The translations under genes were made by a program, and so were the position numbers. Under the pieces are notes generated by a model that was not told the origin of the DNA, did no database searches, and worked only from the letters and a program-made list of their open reading frames with translations. DNA of 64,000 bases from Turnera subulata (lineage: Eukaryota; Streptophyta; Magnoliopsida; Malpighiales; Passifloraceae): positions 1 through 64,000 of the forward strand of contig JAKUCV010000299.1 in the NCBI GenBank assembly GCA_028386065.3. The letters run 5' to 3'. Shown in pieces: positions 22,997 to 33,339 of the stretch (positions are counted from its first letter, which is position 1; each line of letters opens with the position of its first letter).

Positions 22997-23372
22997 TGTG
23001 AGCATCGGAAGAAGCAATTCAGAGAACGAGTTGGAGTGCACCATCGGATTGCAACGAGACGTTGCAAGAATAGGTGGTGGAGAATGTCACGGGATGGGCC
23101 CCCAAGGCACACGAGAAGCCCATGAGCCCAAGATGTGTGCAAGGTGGTTGGGCTTATCATATTTAATTTTGAATTTGAATTTAAGTTAATTTGAATATTA
23201 AGTATGATTCGAATTAATTTGAATTCAAATGGGGCAGATTTAATATAATAGACAAAGCTTCTTCTAATCCCTTATTCTCTCCTCTTTTCATTTTCTCCAT
23301 AGTTGTATTTTTTAGGTTGATCAAGTTGAGACTTGAACCGCACGAGCATCATCCGCAACCTTAAACTCGACA
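22997..23372 (+). repeat. GYP 3' LTR, copy A (376 bp)
   Basis: Begins TGTGAGCATC after the purine tract AAGGTGGGAG and ends CTCGACA. B's copy is 55164-55583 (420 bp). A lacks a stretch near 23175 and about 9 bases before the end. It lies about 340 bp upstream of the PPR start and so could influence that gene's promoter. Confidence 0.8.
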
Positions 23373-23670
23373 AAATGGTTTTGGGTTTCCAGAGTTGGGT
23401 TCTGCAGAAGTATGATCTATTGGGTTGGGCTTTCAGGGCTCAGGTCTTGTGGAGGAGTAAAAAACTAAAAAAACGAAAGAAGCAGAGGACCATGCCTTGG
23501 GGTTCTGTTCTTCACCAGCGGATGGGTGAGGATGTGCACAATATGGCTCTCTCCACAAAGTGTGTTATTCCTCTGGCGTAGTTGTAATTGTAATTTCACT
23601 GTCGCGCAAAGCAGGAGCACAATGCTGAATTATCAAAAAAAAAAAAAAACGAGTACAAGGGCATTGAAAA
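23373..23670 (+). other. PPR 5' flank, copy A
   Basis: Between the LTR and the PPR gene. It contains an open stretch (23374-23581, 'WVLQKYDLLGWAFRAQVLWRSKK' and so on) also present in B at 55605-55805, where the upstream part is in a different frame. I do not recognise a protein. It may be 5' leader or a relic of an older upstream exon. An A-tract at 23636-23649 varies in length between copies. Confidence 0.35.
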
Positions 23671-23709
23671 GTGTCCACTTGGGGTTATGTTCTTCCCCAA
23701 CTGCTGCTG

Positions 23710-25344
23710 ATGGGTAGAATTAATGTTATTATGATGCTAAACCCATCAAGATCCCTTCTTTCCTCGCTCTTCGCCTTCACCGGTAAGTCTTCTGCCTCCT
23801 GTCTTCGTGCTTATAGTAATTCCACCAGTGACAGTGGCAGTGGCTGTAGGCACGAACCCAAATCCAAACCCACATCTGTTAACTTTGATGATGCATTGGC
23901 TTCCTTCCATAGGATGCTGCATAAGAATCCTTTGCCTTCCATTGTCCAATTCACTCAATTGTTGTCTTCTCTTGTCCGAATGGGACATTATGAGGCGGTG
24001 ATCTCTTTGTCCAAACAAATGGAATTGCGAGGTATCACTCACGATGTTTACACTCTCTCCATTTTGACCAATTGCTTCTGCCATTTGGATAGAGTGGATT
24101 TGGGTTTCTCTATGTTTGGCAGAATCATTAAACTGGGTTTGCAGCCAACTGTTGTTACGTTCAACACCTTGATTAATGGGCTTTGCAAGGCCGATAAAAT
24201 CGGACAGGCAGTGGAGTTGTTTGACGAAATGGTTGCCACTGGCTGCCAACCCGATGCAATAACTTATACTGCAATAGTAGATGGCATGTGCAAGATTGGG
24301 AAAACCAATGTGGCTGTTGGTTTGCTGCGAAGAATGGAAGAGGCAGGTTGCGATCCGGATGTACTCACCTACAGCACTGTCGTTGATGGCCTTTGCAAGG
24401 ATGGGCAACTTGCCGAGGCTTTGGATCTCTTCTCCAAAATGACAAACAAAGAGATTTCACCGACCGTTGTCACTTACACCTCCTTGATTCAAGGCCTTTG
24501 CCATTCGGGACACTGGAACCAAGCTTCTACTTTACTCTCTGAAATGTTGGCTTCGAATATTGCACCTAATACTATCACCTTCAGTATATTGATTGATGCT
24601 CTTTGCGAAGAAGGGATGGCTCCAGAAGCTCATGCTTTGCTCAAAACAATGGCTCAGTGGGGTGTAGAGCCTAATGTCATCACGTACAATTCGCTGATGG
24701 ATGGATATTGTTTACGGAAGGAAATGGATAAAGCTAGAGAAGTGTTTGATGTGATGATAGAAAAAGGTTGCAGACCAGATGTTTATAGTTACAACATGTT
24801 GATTAACGGATTCTGCAAGATAGGTAAGGTAGATGAGGCTAAACAGCTTTTTGATAAAATGTCTGATAAAGGTTTGGTTCCCAACACTGTTAGTTGCAAC
24901 ACTCTTTTAAGTGGCTTCTCACAGGCAGGAAGACATGGTGCGGCCGAACAGCTTTTCAGGGAGATGAATGCAAATGGCCCAACTCCAGATATATTTACTT
25001 ATGCCGCAATGCTAGATGGTTTGTGCAAGCAGGGGCGCCTCAATAAGGCATTAACACTTTTTCAAACTATGGAAAAGAATTCATTGAAGCCCACTATAGT
25101 GATCTATACTATCCTCATTGGCGGCATGTGCAATTCTGGGAAGATTAAGCATGCAAGGGAACTGTTTAACTCTCTGCCTTTGGAGGGCGTGCAGCCAAAT
25201 GCCTGGACATGTAGTATAATGATCAATGGACTTTGCAAGGAGGGATTTCTTGATGAAGCATATAAACTATTTAGAAAACTGGAAAAGGATGGTTACTCAC
25301 TGAACAGTTGCTGCTACAACGTGATGATACAAGGATCCTGTTGA
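23710..25344 (+). pseudogene. Restorer-like P-class PPR gene, copy A, C-terminally truncated
   Basis: P-class PPR proteins bind organellar RNA in sequence-specific fashion, one base per 35-residue motif. The N-terminus (ATG at 23710, or 23731) is rich in Ser/Arg and lacks acidic residues, as expected of a mitochondrial or plastid targeting peptide. Thirteen regular PPR motifs and the start of a fourteenth follow. A 124-bp deletion relative to B (equivalent to B 57561-57684) joins 'ACAAGGAT' to 'CCTGTTG', shifts the frame and stops translation at 25342. This removes the rest of motif 14 and the tail. The body is otherwise open and about 98-99% identical to B by eye, except for a dense cluster of changes at 25017-25095 (motif 11). 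A shortened protein may still be made; I label it pseudogene because the deletion is frameshifting. Confidence 0.75.
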
Positions 25345-25997
25345 AAAAACTACTAGGTTCTGCTGAAAATGATGGAAATGCGGGAGGTGAAATAATTAAG
25401 TGAATGTATTGAAATGCGGAAAGGTTCAGGACCTGCAAAGTCCTTTCCCCAATTTCAATTCCAGAGTGAACTTTTTTGGAACGGGATTAGGATTATGAAA
25501 GCATAGAAGGGGTTACCGCTTGATTGGAAGAAGCTGCAGTAGCAGGGAGGTGAACGACCTGTCGTCTTTGGCTGTCTATGACGACGATGACTTCGATCTC
25601 ACCCTCGATGATTTAGTCAGTATTGCTCAGGAGGTGGTCTCTAAAATCATTTCTCTTCTTTACTCTTGTTATTTATTTATTTATTTTTATTTGATTATTT
25701 TTTTTGTTTTATGTTAATAAATAATAGCTGTACAATCAATTTGCAGTGCGTGAAAGCCGAAACCCATCCGAGATGAGACTTTGAGATGGCCTTGCTTATT
25801 CCCATGACCCAAACATGGTAAGAGATCGCTTCGTCCAAAGTCCACCCCATGTATTTCGGCTTGCAACAATGGAAATAGTTCTTGTGATGAGAAATCATTA
25901 GAAATTTCGTCTTCTCAGTCCATAATGATCAGTTTTTTAAAAGAGGCTCCCCATGTCTCTGCTTTTGCAATGCGAATTGTTGTAAAGATTTTTCTTT
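25345..25997 (+). other. PPR 3' flank, copy A
   Basis: Non-coding, matching 57688-58348 in B. It holds the out-of-frame end of the PPR gene (25345-25401), a GC-richer patch around 25500-25620 with an acidic reading frame ('DDDDFDLTLDDL'), and T-rich DNA. The acidic frame is short and its continuation differs between copies, so I do not call a gene. It may be the 3' exon of an older neighbour. Confidence 0.35.
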
Positions 25998-26587
25998 CAT
26001 ACAAGGGTACATGAGGCTTGGTAAAACTTTTTCCTTGAATAAAAGTGACTTAAGTTGGACTTAGTACTTTCCTATGCAAATGAGCGACATTACTGCGCAG
26101 TACAGTGTATGTGCTAACCAACTATTTCTAGTTTATGCACAGGAAAATAAACGGCATGTAAGATGTTTGTTGAGATAGCTTTTCATTTCAGCATTTTTCT
26201 GGGATTCCTTGATCTGGAAGTCTTTACATACATGTTTCACTGTTAGTTAAAGTAAACTGGTAATAACTAGGTTCTGGCAGTTTACCGTTTTCATTTAATA
26301 GTGTTGTTCTAAAGCTTGAACTTCGTTGATCCAAAACATTTTTTTTTATTATGAATGTGAGAGATAGAATGGGCTTATGCGGACTGCCCATAAGGTTACC
26401 GCCCGGCAACAAGTTTTTGTTTGATACCATCATATTGGGTAAAAGTTGGAAATAAATAAATCTCTATGATGATGCATTTAAATGAATAATAACAGGGTCA
26501 ACATTGACTCTGTATCAGCTTATGATTTTAATCATCTTACAATTAGTGTCCCGAAGGTAAAACTGCTTCTGTACAGCTCCGGGGCCA

Positions 26588-26668
26588 AAGAAGAAGGGCC
26601 CTTTCTACGTCTACAAAGACCCCCTCTTGATCTTTGAGGAGGAAAAGAAGCGCCTAAGGAAGCAATGA
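26588..26668 (+). pseudogene. 3' tail of the pararetroviral ORF upstream of the movement-protein ORF
   Basis: Twenty-six codons in a Lys/Glu-rich frame end in TGA that overlaps the next start as ATGA (26665-26668). ATGA stop-start overlaps between consecutive ORFs are typical of badnavirus-like genomes. The 5' part is missing at the insertion junction. Confidence 0.5.
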
Positions 26669-27324
26669 GCAGGACGGAGACTCAGGAGTTGCCCCCTGTG
26701 GTACAGCAAGAAGGAGCAACAAGCAGCACACCCACACATGAGGACCAAATAAGAAGTTACAGACGGTCACAGCGGCTTCGATATGAAGCAGCACGAAGAG
26801 TGCCAAGAGCTATAAGAAGGAATTACCGTAGGAGCCTGGAATCGTACTTGGATCCAGAACAAGAGCTGGACATGTCGCAACGAAGAAGGGCGAACCTGGT
26901 CCCAGCTGAACGGCTCTACACCACTGCATGGTCGGACCCGTCCCAGCGGGTTTACCAGCATTACTCAGAAGAAAGAATCCTCGTCACCGGCGAAGGAGAA
27001 CAGTTAGATCTTGGATTTATCAACAGACGATCCTATGATCTACTATTGCGAGAAGGAACGGAGCATATCCATCTTGGATTACTCATGATCAGAGTCCACG
27101 GCCTCCACAGAAGGGAAGCCGGAACAAATGTACTGATAGTCCTAAGGGACACTCGATGGGGAGGCGATGACCGTTCTATCATCGGAACAATGGAGATAGA
27201 CATGTCAAGAGGTACACAACTCGTCTACCTGGCCCCAAACATGATGCTCAGTATCCACGACTTCTACCGGCATATACAGCTGTCAATACAAGCAAGAGGC
27301 TATGAAAGCTGGGTAGGCCTATAA
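26665..27324 (+). pseudogene. Caulimovirid movement-protein region (219 codons, truncated polyprotein start)
   Basis: In the virus family the movement protein (30K superfamily) forms tubules through plasmodesmata and is the N-terminal part of the long ORF in badna-like viruses. Here an Arg-rich, probably disordered N-terminus (about residues 1-95) is followed by a beta-rich core (about 100-215). The core contains the 'IHLGLLMIRVHGL' strand pair, the 'VLRDTRW' segment with the conserved Asp, and 'TMEIDMSRG'. The frame is open but ends right after the core, at a TAA (27322-27324) that is part of a TATA box. This implies that the capsid, protease and RT part was deleted and the intergenic region joined directly. 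Decay is slight. There is no sign that the plant uses it. Confidence 0.7.
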
Positions 27325-27329
27325 ATAGG
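27320..27329 (+). promoter_or_regulatory. Pararetroviral TATA box
   Basis: TATAAATAGG, with the movement-protein stop codon inside it. A transcript would start near 27350. The poly(A) signal lies about 90 bp downstream, as in the terminally redundant RNAs of caulimovirids. Confidence 0.6.
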
Positions 27330-27410
27330 CATCACTTGTAATAGAGGAGCACACAACTGGAGTTCCCAGAAAGTGTACTCTCTCCCCTCTGTAAAATACC
27401 CAGTTTAAGC

Positions 27411-27416
27411 AATAAA
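27411..27416 (+). terminator. Pararetroviral poly(A) signal
   Basis: AATAAA about 90 bases after the TATA box, between the promoter and the primer-binding site. Confidence 0.55.
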
Positions 27417-27552
27417 ACCTTTAAGTCTTTTCCAGATACATTGGTTTCTAACCTTACAACTCTAGTTACTAAGTCAAGAGCTTAGAGCTTCCAGTACTCC
27501 CAAGTGAGGCAGTGAAGCAAGATCCTGATAGGTGAGCGCACCCCGCGCTTTA

Positions 27553-27564
27553 TGGTAGCGGAGC
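27553..27564 (+). promoter_or_regulatory. Pararetroviral primer-binding site
   Basis: TGGTAGCGGAGC, which marks the conventional origin of the viral genome map. It is identical to the sites of four LTR elements here. Confidence 0.75.
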
Positions 27565-28013
27565 AAGGTTTCCCGGATAAGGTACATACTCATGTATACC
27601 TAAACTCTTTATTTCTGGGTTTACTCTATCCTACTATGTGCATAGTTTTGTTAAGCTATTAGCATGCTAATATTAAACGGCAGTAAAAGAACAACACATG
27701 TATTGTAAGACAAAATGGAAAAAGGTCTTAATGTTCATCTGTTGTATGAATTGCCCGAATTATTATGCATGATAACTAGCTGATATGAGAATGCCATAGA
27801 AAAGAAAAGGGTAAACCCAGAACCCAGAACTCATAAAGTGATAACCCAAACTCTACTAGAATCAATTACTTCCTTGCTTTGGATCTCAAGATAAAGGACT
27901 ATATTTGGACAATTTCTGGACAAAAGTGAACAAGGGCAAAGCTTCCAAAGCTCGCTTAGACTCGTGGACGGCCCCATCGGCGGCTGCCAAGTTCCTTCCT
28001 ATCTTGACATCTC

Positions 28014-28160
28014 GGTGGACTGAGGGTCCCACCACTAATCATGCACGCCAATAATACACGCTAATAATACATGCCTGGTGGACTGAGGGTCCCACCACTA
28101 ATAATACACGCTAATAATACACGCCTGGTGGACTGAGGGTCCCACCACTAATAATGCTCG
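28014..28160 (+). repeat. Three-copy repeat with self-complementary core in the viral segment
   Basis: Three copies, about 60 bases apart, of GGTGGACTGAGGGTCCCACC, which can fold (GGTGGAC against GTCCCACC), followed by AATACACGCTAATAATACACGC-like sequence. It lies in the presumed leader after the primer-binding site, or at a rearrangement. Confidence 0.7.
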
Positions 28161-28273
28161 CCGCCGTGGGGGAGAGGTCTGTCTTGGCTGCTTGCTCCAC
28201 CACGCTCTACTGTCGCTCCGCTGTGGCTGGCTCAGGTCTGCCACCACGCTGGGCTGTCACTCCGCTGTAGGAA

Positions 28274-28574
28274 TCAGAAGGCGGGTTGGTAGGGGTCATC
28301 GTCGCTGCTGGTGCTGGAGTAGGGGTTGCGAGTGCCAGAGGTGGTGCGAGTGTGCCGCCATCGCTGCAGGATGCGGTCATCATATTCCTCTTCGGCCTCA
28401 GTCTCTTCCAAGTTGCGGGTTTCCCGCGCCACCTCCTCAAGGTGTTGGTATGCCGTATTCGCCTCGGTACGCGAAAGCTGGTTGAGGTGGTTGAGATCAA
28501 GCCCTCTGGGGGTAGCGCTGTTGGCAACCCTGGGTGTGAGGGAGTGTTCCCTATATTCCAGCATCTGGATGTAA
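28274..28574 (-). pseudogene. Inverted viral-type ORF fragment
   Basis: A minus-strand frame of about 100 codons with a Glu/Arg-rich helical stretch ('EANTAYQHLEEVARETRNLEETEAEEEYDD') and an Asp/Ser-rich end. It enters from the right junction with no start of its own, because the upstream codons belong to host flank. I do not recognise the domain. Position and composition suggest another part of the same virus type joined in inverted orientation. It could also be a rearranged piece of the N-terminal disordered region. Confidence 0.35.
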
Positions 28575-29560
28575 GCTTGCACATCGAGCTGCAATATATA
28601 GTCGGTCTTCCAGAGTATCTCAATTGGAGAGTAGATTGGTTTCCAATTGCTGATTGTTTTGGTGGGTATTTAGCAATGTTCGCCCTCCAGAAAATTATGG
28701 TGCTTGCGGATCTGACCCGTGGTACTGGTACTTGTTGATTTTTTTTGTTTCCATGGCCCATTTTAATACAAGGATACATGAGGCTTGGTAACACTTTTTC
28801 CTTGAATAAAAGTGACTTAAGGTGGACTTAGTACTTTCCTATGCAAATGAGCGACATTACTGCGCAGTACAGTGTATGTGCTAACCAACTATTTCTAGTT
28901 TATGCACAGGAAAATAAACGGCATGTAAGATGTTTGTTGAGATAGCTTTTCATTTCAGCATTTTTGTGGGATTCCTTGATCTGGAAGTCTTTACATACAT
29001 GTTTCACTGTTAGTTAAAGTAAACTGGTAATAACTAGGTTCTGGCTGTTTACCGTTTTCATTTAATAGTGTTGTTCTAAAGCTTGAACTTCGTTGATCCA
29101 AAACTTTTTTTTTTTTTTTTTTTATGAATGTGAGAGATAGAATGGGCTTATGCTGACTGCCCATAAGGTTACCGCCCGGCAAGCAAGTTTTTGTTTGATA
29201 CCATCATATTGGGTAAAAGTTGGAAATAAATAAATCTCTTTGATGATGCATTTAAATGAATAATAACAGGGTCAACATTGACTCTGTATCAGCTTATGAT
29301 TTTAATCATCTTACAATTAGTGTCCCGAAGGTAAAACTGCTTCTGTACAGCTCCGGGGCCATATATGCTTGCACATCGAGCTGCAATATATAGTCGGTCT
29401 TCCAGAGTATCTCAATTGGAGAGTAGATTGGTTTCCAATTGCTGATTGTTTTGGTGGGTATTTAGCAATGTTCGCCCTCCAGAAAATTATGGTGCTTGCG
29501 GATCTGACCCGTGGTACACTGGTACTTGTTGATTTTTTTTGTTTCCATGACCCATTTTAC

Positions 29561-31310
29561 GGGGGGCAAGGTGGAGAAGGCTATCTGCAATATGCAAAAA
29601 AATATAAACCAATGTAAGCACAATTGTTAAAAGAAATGCAAGTCAACTTGACCTTAACTAAAACAGCACCATTTCCTCTATGTATAGGCCGCTGAAATGT
29701 GGCAGCAAGCAAACTCAAATTGGGGAAAAAAAAAAACATAATTTATATGTAATGCTGGGATAAACTTACAATCTGGTTGTTGTAAGTTATATCATATATC
29801 ATTATTTCTGTTTACTTGTGGATGCACTATAAGGACTCGCATCTCCCTTTTTTTTTTTTTTTTTTTATTATGGATTTTCTCAAAGAATCCTACTCTAATA
29901 ATAGTTATTCTAATATTTTATGTTGTTAACTTTTTTTAAAAAGTTATGCATAAGCATAATACTTTATTGCAATAAATTTAATGATAATGTTTGTTTGCCT
30001 TCATCATCTAGTAATACTAAATCAATAACAGTATCTCCTCAAAAGATTGGATTTTCCATAAAATCAGCCATAGAGATCCAGTTACAAAAATCACACAGCG
30101 CAGAAGGCCTCTCTTCTAACTAAGGGTTGTCATTATCGTTTATTAATTTTCATTATCTTTGATTTTTTAAAAAAATCAAGATACTATCCTTATCATAATA
30201 GAACTCTAGTCCATGGAACAAAATTTCTTGAGGAAAAAGAACAAAACAAACCTGGGCAGAAAATGTTACCTGAATTTATAACATTTTAACTTGTCACGAA
30301 GTAGAAATCAACAGGCTAATCATATGTAAGTTCCTGCTAATCTTATGTAAGTTCCTGTAAACAAGTTAAAAGAATATTTTTGTCAATCTACAAAATGGTT
30401 TCTTGTGTACAAGGCAAAAACATTACCAATGATTATATGAAACTTCAGATCTTTCCATTCACCACTCGAATTTATAAGGATATCTCTTAGTGGTAAATAA
30501 ATTAAAAACCTTCAATTACCAGTATTAGACGTATGCCATCTACAGCATATAGATGATAGTTGTGGATAATAAATCTGGAAATATTACCACTGGAACCTCC
30601 TGAGATTGCAAAACTCAAGAGTCACCTCATGTTCATAATCTATTTTGACAAGAAACAACTTGAAAAAAAAAAGAAGAAATAACTTACTGGAATATAAAAT
30701 TTTTTGATTGTGTAATTCCGAGCAATCCTATATTCTTGCACAAACAAATTGTAGACTCTATTCTATTTTTTTGCACAAACAAATTGTAAACTCTACTAAT
30801 TAATTTGTGGATGCTTGAGTCACATAATTGAATATGCATCTCTCCCATTATTTTGCAACCTTTACTTCTTTAACAAATGAGGAAGCCTGATACTTATAGC
30901 AAATCAATTGGTGAAAATGGGTGGAAAAATGAAAATTTAGGCCTTAATTGAGGGGTGTCTCAAAAGAAAAAGGGATAACTTTCAAATTAAGCAAATCCCT
31001 ATGATCATGGGTATCTTACTGGCAAAATTTAGGCCTACATATCATTTCGCTACCAGAAAACGGCTACATTAAGAATAATCAAAACAATTTTATCAAAGGA
31101 AATTCAAAAGAGAAGAAACCGATCAATCATCTTATTGAACAACCACTATTAATAGAGAAGTTTTTTTTCATAATGGAGCGCATCTTCTTCTTTAAGGTTA
31201 GTATATATTTTTTTTGGGTACATAAGGTTAGTATATAGTTGACCTCATTAAACATTCTTAATTATAGATATTATGCATTGAATGCAAAAAAGTTAAATAC
31301 CAATATCAGC
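29561..31310. other. Non-coding host DNA, first copy of a ~2-kb tandem duplication
   Basis: AT-rich with no gene. It is similar in order to 31311-33046 plus 39358-40013 (for example 29215-29420 matches 31311-31510, 29870-30080 matches 31700-31920, and 30300-30540 matches 32830-33046). Confidence 0.55.
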
Positions 31311-31555
31311 TAAAAGTTGGAAATAAATAAATCTCTCTTAGATGATGCATTTAAATGAATGATATCAGGGTGTACATTAACTCTGCGGCAAGCAAGGTTA
31401 ATAGAAGTTATCAGTTTATGAGTTTAATCATCTTACAGTTAGTGTCGGGGCAGTGAGACTGCTTCAGTACAGCTCCAGAGCCATATTCCAGAGTATCTCA
31501 ATGGGATAGTAGAGGAGTTTTCAATTGATGGTTCTTTTCCTTTAAACTGATCTGA

Positions 31556-31660
31556 TATTTCCTTTCTTTCGGTTATATGGTACATTATGAAAATATAATA
31601 TTTCCTTTCTTTCGGTTATATGGTACATTATGAAAATATAATATTTCCTTTCTTTCGGTT
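31556..31660 (+). repeat. 43-bp tandem repeat, about 2.4 copies
   Basis: The unit starting CCTTTCTTTCGGTTATATGG occurs at 31561, 31604 and (partly) 31647, nearly identical. Confidence 0.85.
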
Positions 31661-32179
31661 TACTTTTGGATGGACTATAAGGACTCCCATCTTTTTTTTT
31701 TTATTATTTCTATGGGTTTTCTCACTGAATTCTAATACTTTATGTGGTTATTTTTTTTAAAAAAAAATTATGCATCTTGATGAAGCGTAATACTTTACTA
31801 TAGTAAATTTAATGTTAATGTTTGTTTGCCTTCTTCATCTAATAATTCTCTTACTAAATCAGTAAGAGTATCTCCTCCAAAGATCAGGCTAAAATTCCCC
31901 ATAAAATCAGCCATAAAGATGAGTTAATCTCACAGATTACCTCAAATCCGGCAGAAGGCTTTGCTTATTCTCCTTTATTTAGAATATCTTACAATTACCC
32001 CCTAATTAAGGGTTTTCATTATCCTTTATTGATTTTCATTATCTTTGTTTTCTTTTTAATCAAGATTCTACGCTTATTCTAATAGAACTCTACTTCATTG
32101 AGCAAAATTTTTGGAGGGAAAAGAATAAAACAAACATGGATAGAAAATGTTACCTGAATTTACAACAATTTATCTTGTT

Positions 32180-32822
32180 AATCATACAAACAGAACCGAA
32201 AGTAAAAGTCACTTAAGGGATTTTCTTTTCTCTCTCTTTCTTTCTCTCAGAGAAAAATCCTAGATCTATCTATGGGGGCTGCTGCCGATGACATTCTTTC
32301 CGGCAGTAAGACCCCCACTAACTAGTTATTTTCTCTTTAATTTTACAGTTTTGTTGTTTTATTTTCACCTTTTGTGGGTCTAGTCTCACTTTTTATGAGT
32401 TTTGTCTCATTTTTTGTGAGTTTAGTCATACTTTCTGTGGGTTTATTTTCTTTATTTTTGGTGTTTCGAATAAGACTATGGGAGCCAAAAGATTCGACTT
32501 CCAGAACAATCTCTGTCTACTGCAAAAATTCACCAACAAAGAGATATTTTGCCCCACATGTATACATCGCCTTCAACTGTTGGCTTGGTAGTTGTTGCAC
32601 GGACGATACAGCTTATGACACTCGCGAGAGCAGAGTGCTGTTGTAAATCCTCTTTTGAAGCATCTCGCTGTGTATTTCTTTGTAGTAGGTTGGGAAGAAT
32701 TCTTATGTTGAATTTTTGTCATGCTTTTGTTCGATTAGATCTTCAATTATGTATCATCAGATCTTTTGATCTCTTTATATGAATGAAGAATACTTTTTTA
32801 TCAAAAATCATACAAATAGAAC
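32180..32822 (+). mobile_element. Truncated non-LTR retroelement (32197-32805) with 17-bp target duplication
   Basis: AATCATACAAACAGAAC (32180-32196) and AATCATACAAATAGAAC (32806-32822) flank a 609-bp insert that the sister sequence at about 30290 lacks. The insert has a CT-rich leader, a short ATG frame starting 'MGAAADD' (32275), and a 3' end 'TATATGAATGAAGAA' followed by a T/A-rich tail, as plant LINEs and SINEs often have. It carries no endonuclease or RT, so it is an internally deleted LINE or a SINE-like element. Confidence 0.65.
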
Positions 32823-33046
32823 TCTTTTGTACCCAAATAGAATAACAGGCTACTCATATGTAAGTTCCTGCAGACAATGTTAAAAGAATATTTTTGTAAT
32901 TCTACAAAATGGTTTCTTGTGGGCAAGACAGAAACATTAGCAATGATTGTATGAAACTTCTGATCTTACCAATTACCACAAATTTATAAGGATGTCTCTT
33001 AATGGTAAATAAATTAAGAACCTTCAATTGCCTACATTAGAAGTAT

Positions 33047-33268
33047 TGTTATAAAATGAATATGAAATGTGAATGTCATGATATATTCTTCCCACCTACC
33101 AATTGCCTTAAGTGTATAAAGGCATATTGTACCCAATGAAATAATATGGAGAATGAATTAAAAAAACTAGAAACCGAGCTCATCTTCTCCTTCACCTCTT
33201 CTCTTCTTCCTCTACTTCATTCTTCTTCTCTATCATCATCATCAAGCATACAACATTTATTTACAACA
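33047..33268 (+). repeat. Copia-1 5' LTR, copy B
   Basis: TGTTATAAAATG ... TTTACAACA. It is followed by CGTTATCAGTCACG, the primer-binding-type sequence found after the LTR of many plant Copia elements and different from the Met-type site of the other families here. Confidence 0.9.
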
Positions 33269-33339
33269 CGTTATCAGTCACGATCTCTACCCAAAATTGG
33301 GCAGAAAAACACAAACCGAAACAAGCACAGTTGGCCACC

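Larger units (their letters stand above)
5798..23372 (+). mobile_element. GYP: Ty3/gypsy-type element, copy A, interrupted by nested insertions
   Basis: A retroelement split into pieces: a 5' LTR remnant (5798-5938), primer-binding site (5941), gag (6534-7333 and 9994-10040), gag tail plus protease (21713-22793) and 3' LTR (22997-23372). It is interrupted by a hAT element (7334-9993), Copia-2 (10041-21712) and a hAT MITE (22782-22967). No reverse transcriptase, RNase H or integrase sequence appears between the protease and the 3' LTR in either copy. This was therefore already a deletion derivative needing help in trans before the duplication. Confidence 0.75.
26588..28574. mobile_element. Endogenous pararetrovirus (Caulimoviridae) fragment
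   Basis: Foreign segment in unit 1 only. The empty site is present in unit 2 (about 29362) and in B (about 58976). It contains the tail of one ORF, the movement-protein start of the next ORF, a promoter, a poly(A) signal and a primer-binding site in the order of a caulimovirid intergenic region. An inverted stretch follows. The junctions show no target duplication, and about 5-6 bases of the empty site are replaced. This fits end-joining capture of viral DNA rather than integrase action. The assignment is by movement-protein character and arrangement, not by database search. Confidence 0.75.
25998..29560 (+). repeat. Tandem duplication of the PPR 3' flank (units 25998-28767 and 28769-29560)
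   Basis: Both units start with ATACAAGG(G/A)TACATGAGGC and end in GTTTCCATG(G/A)CCCATTTTA. They are about 97-98% alike once the 1987-bp pararetrovirus insert in unit 1 is set aside. Copy B (from 58356) has one unit only. Confidence 0.85.

Noticed and set aside
23746..24408. 220-codon antisense open frame across the PPR gene (also 55970-56632)
   Set aside because: It is a by-product of PPR codon composition; it matches no protein pattern and the sense strand explains the conservation.
25520..25717. Short acidic ORF after PPR copy A as a gene
   Set aside because: The continuation differs in copy B because of a 4-base difference, and it ends in a low-complexity T-rich stretch.
26665..27324. 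Movement-protein frame as a functional plant gene
   Set aside because: It sits in a viral gene order with a viral promoter directly after it, and is absent from the sister copies.
32374..32646. 90-codon frame with a hydrophobic N-terminus (MGLVSLFMSFVSFF...)
   Set aside because: Arises from T-rich repeats (TTTTGTGAGTTT...) inside the truncated non-LTR element; no counterpart elsewhere.
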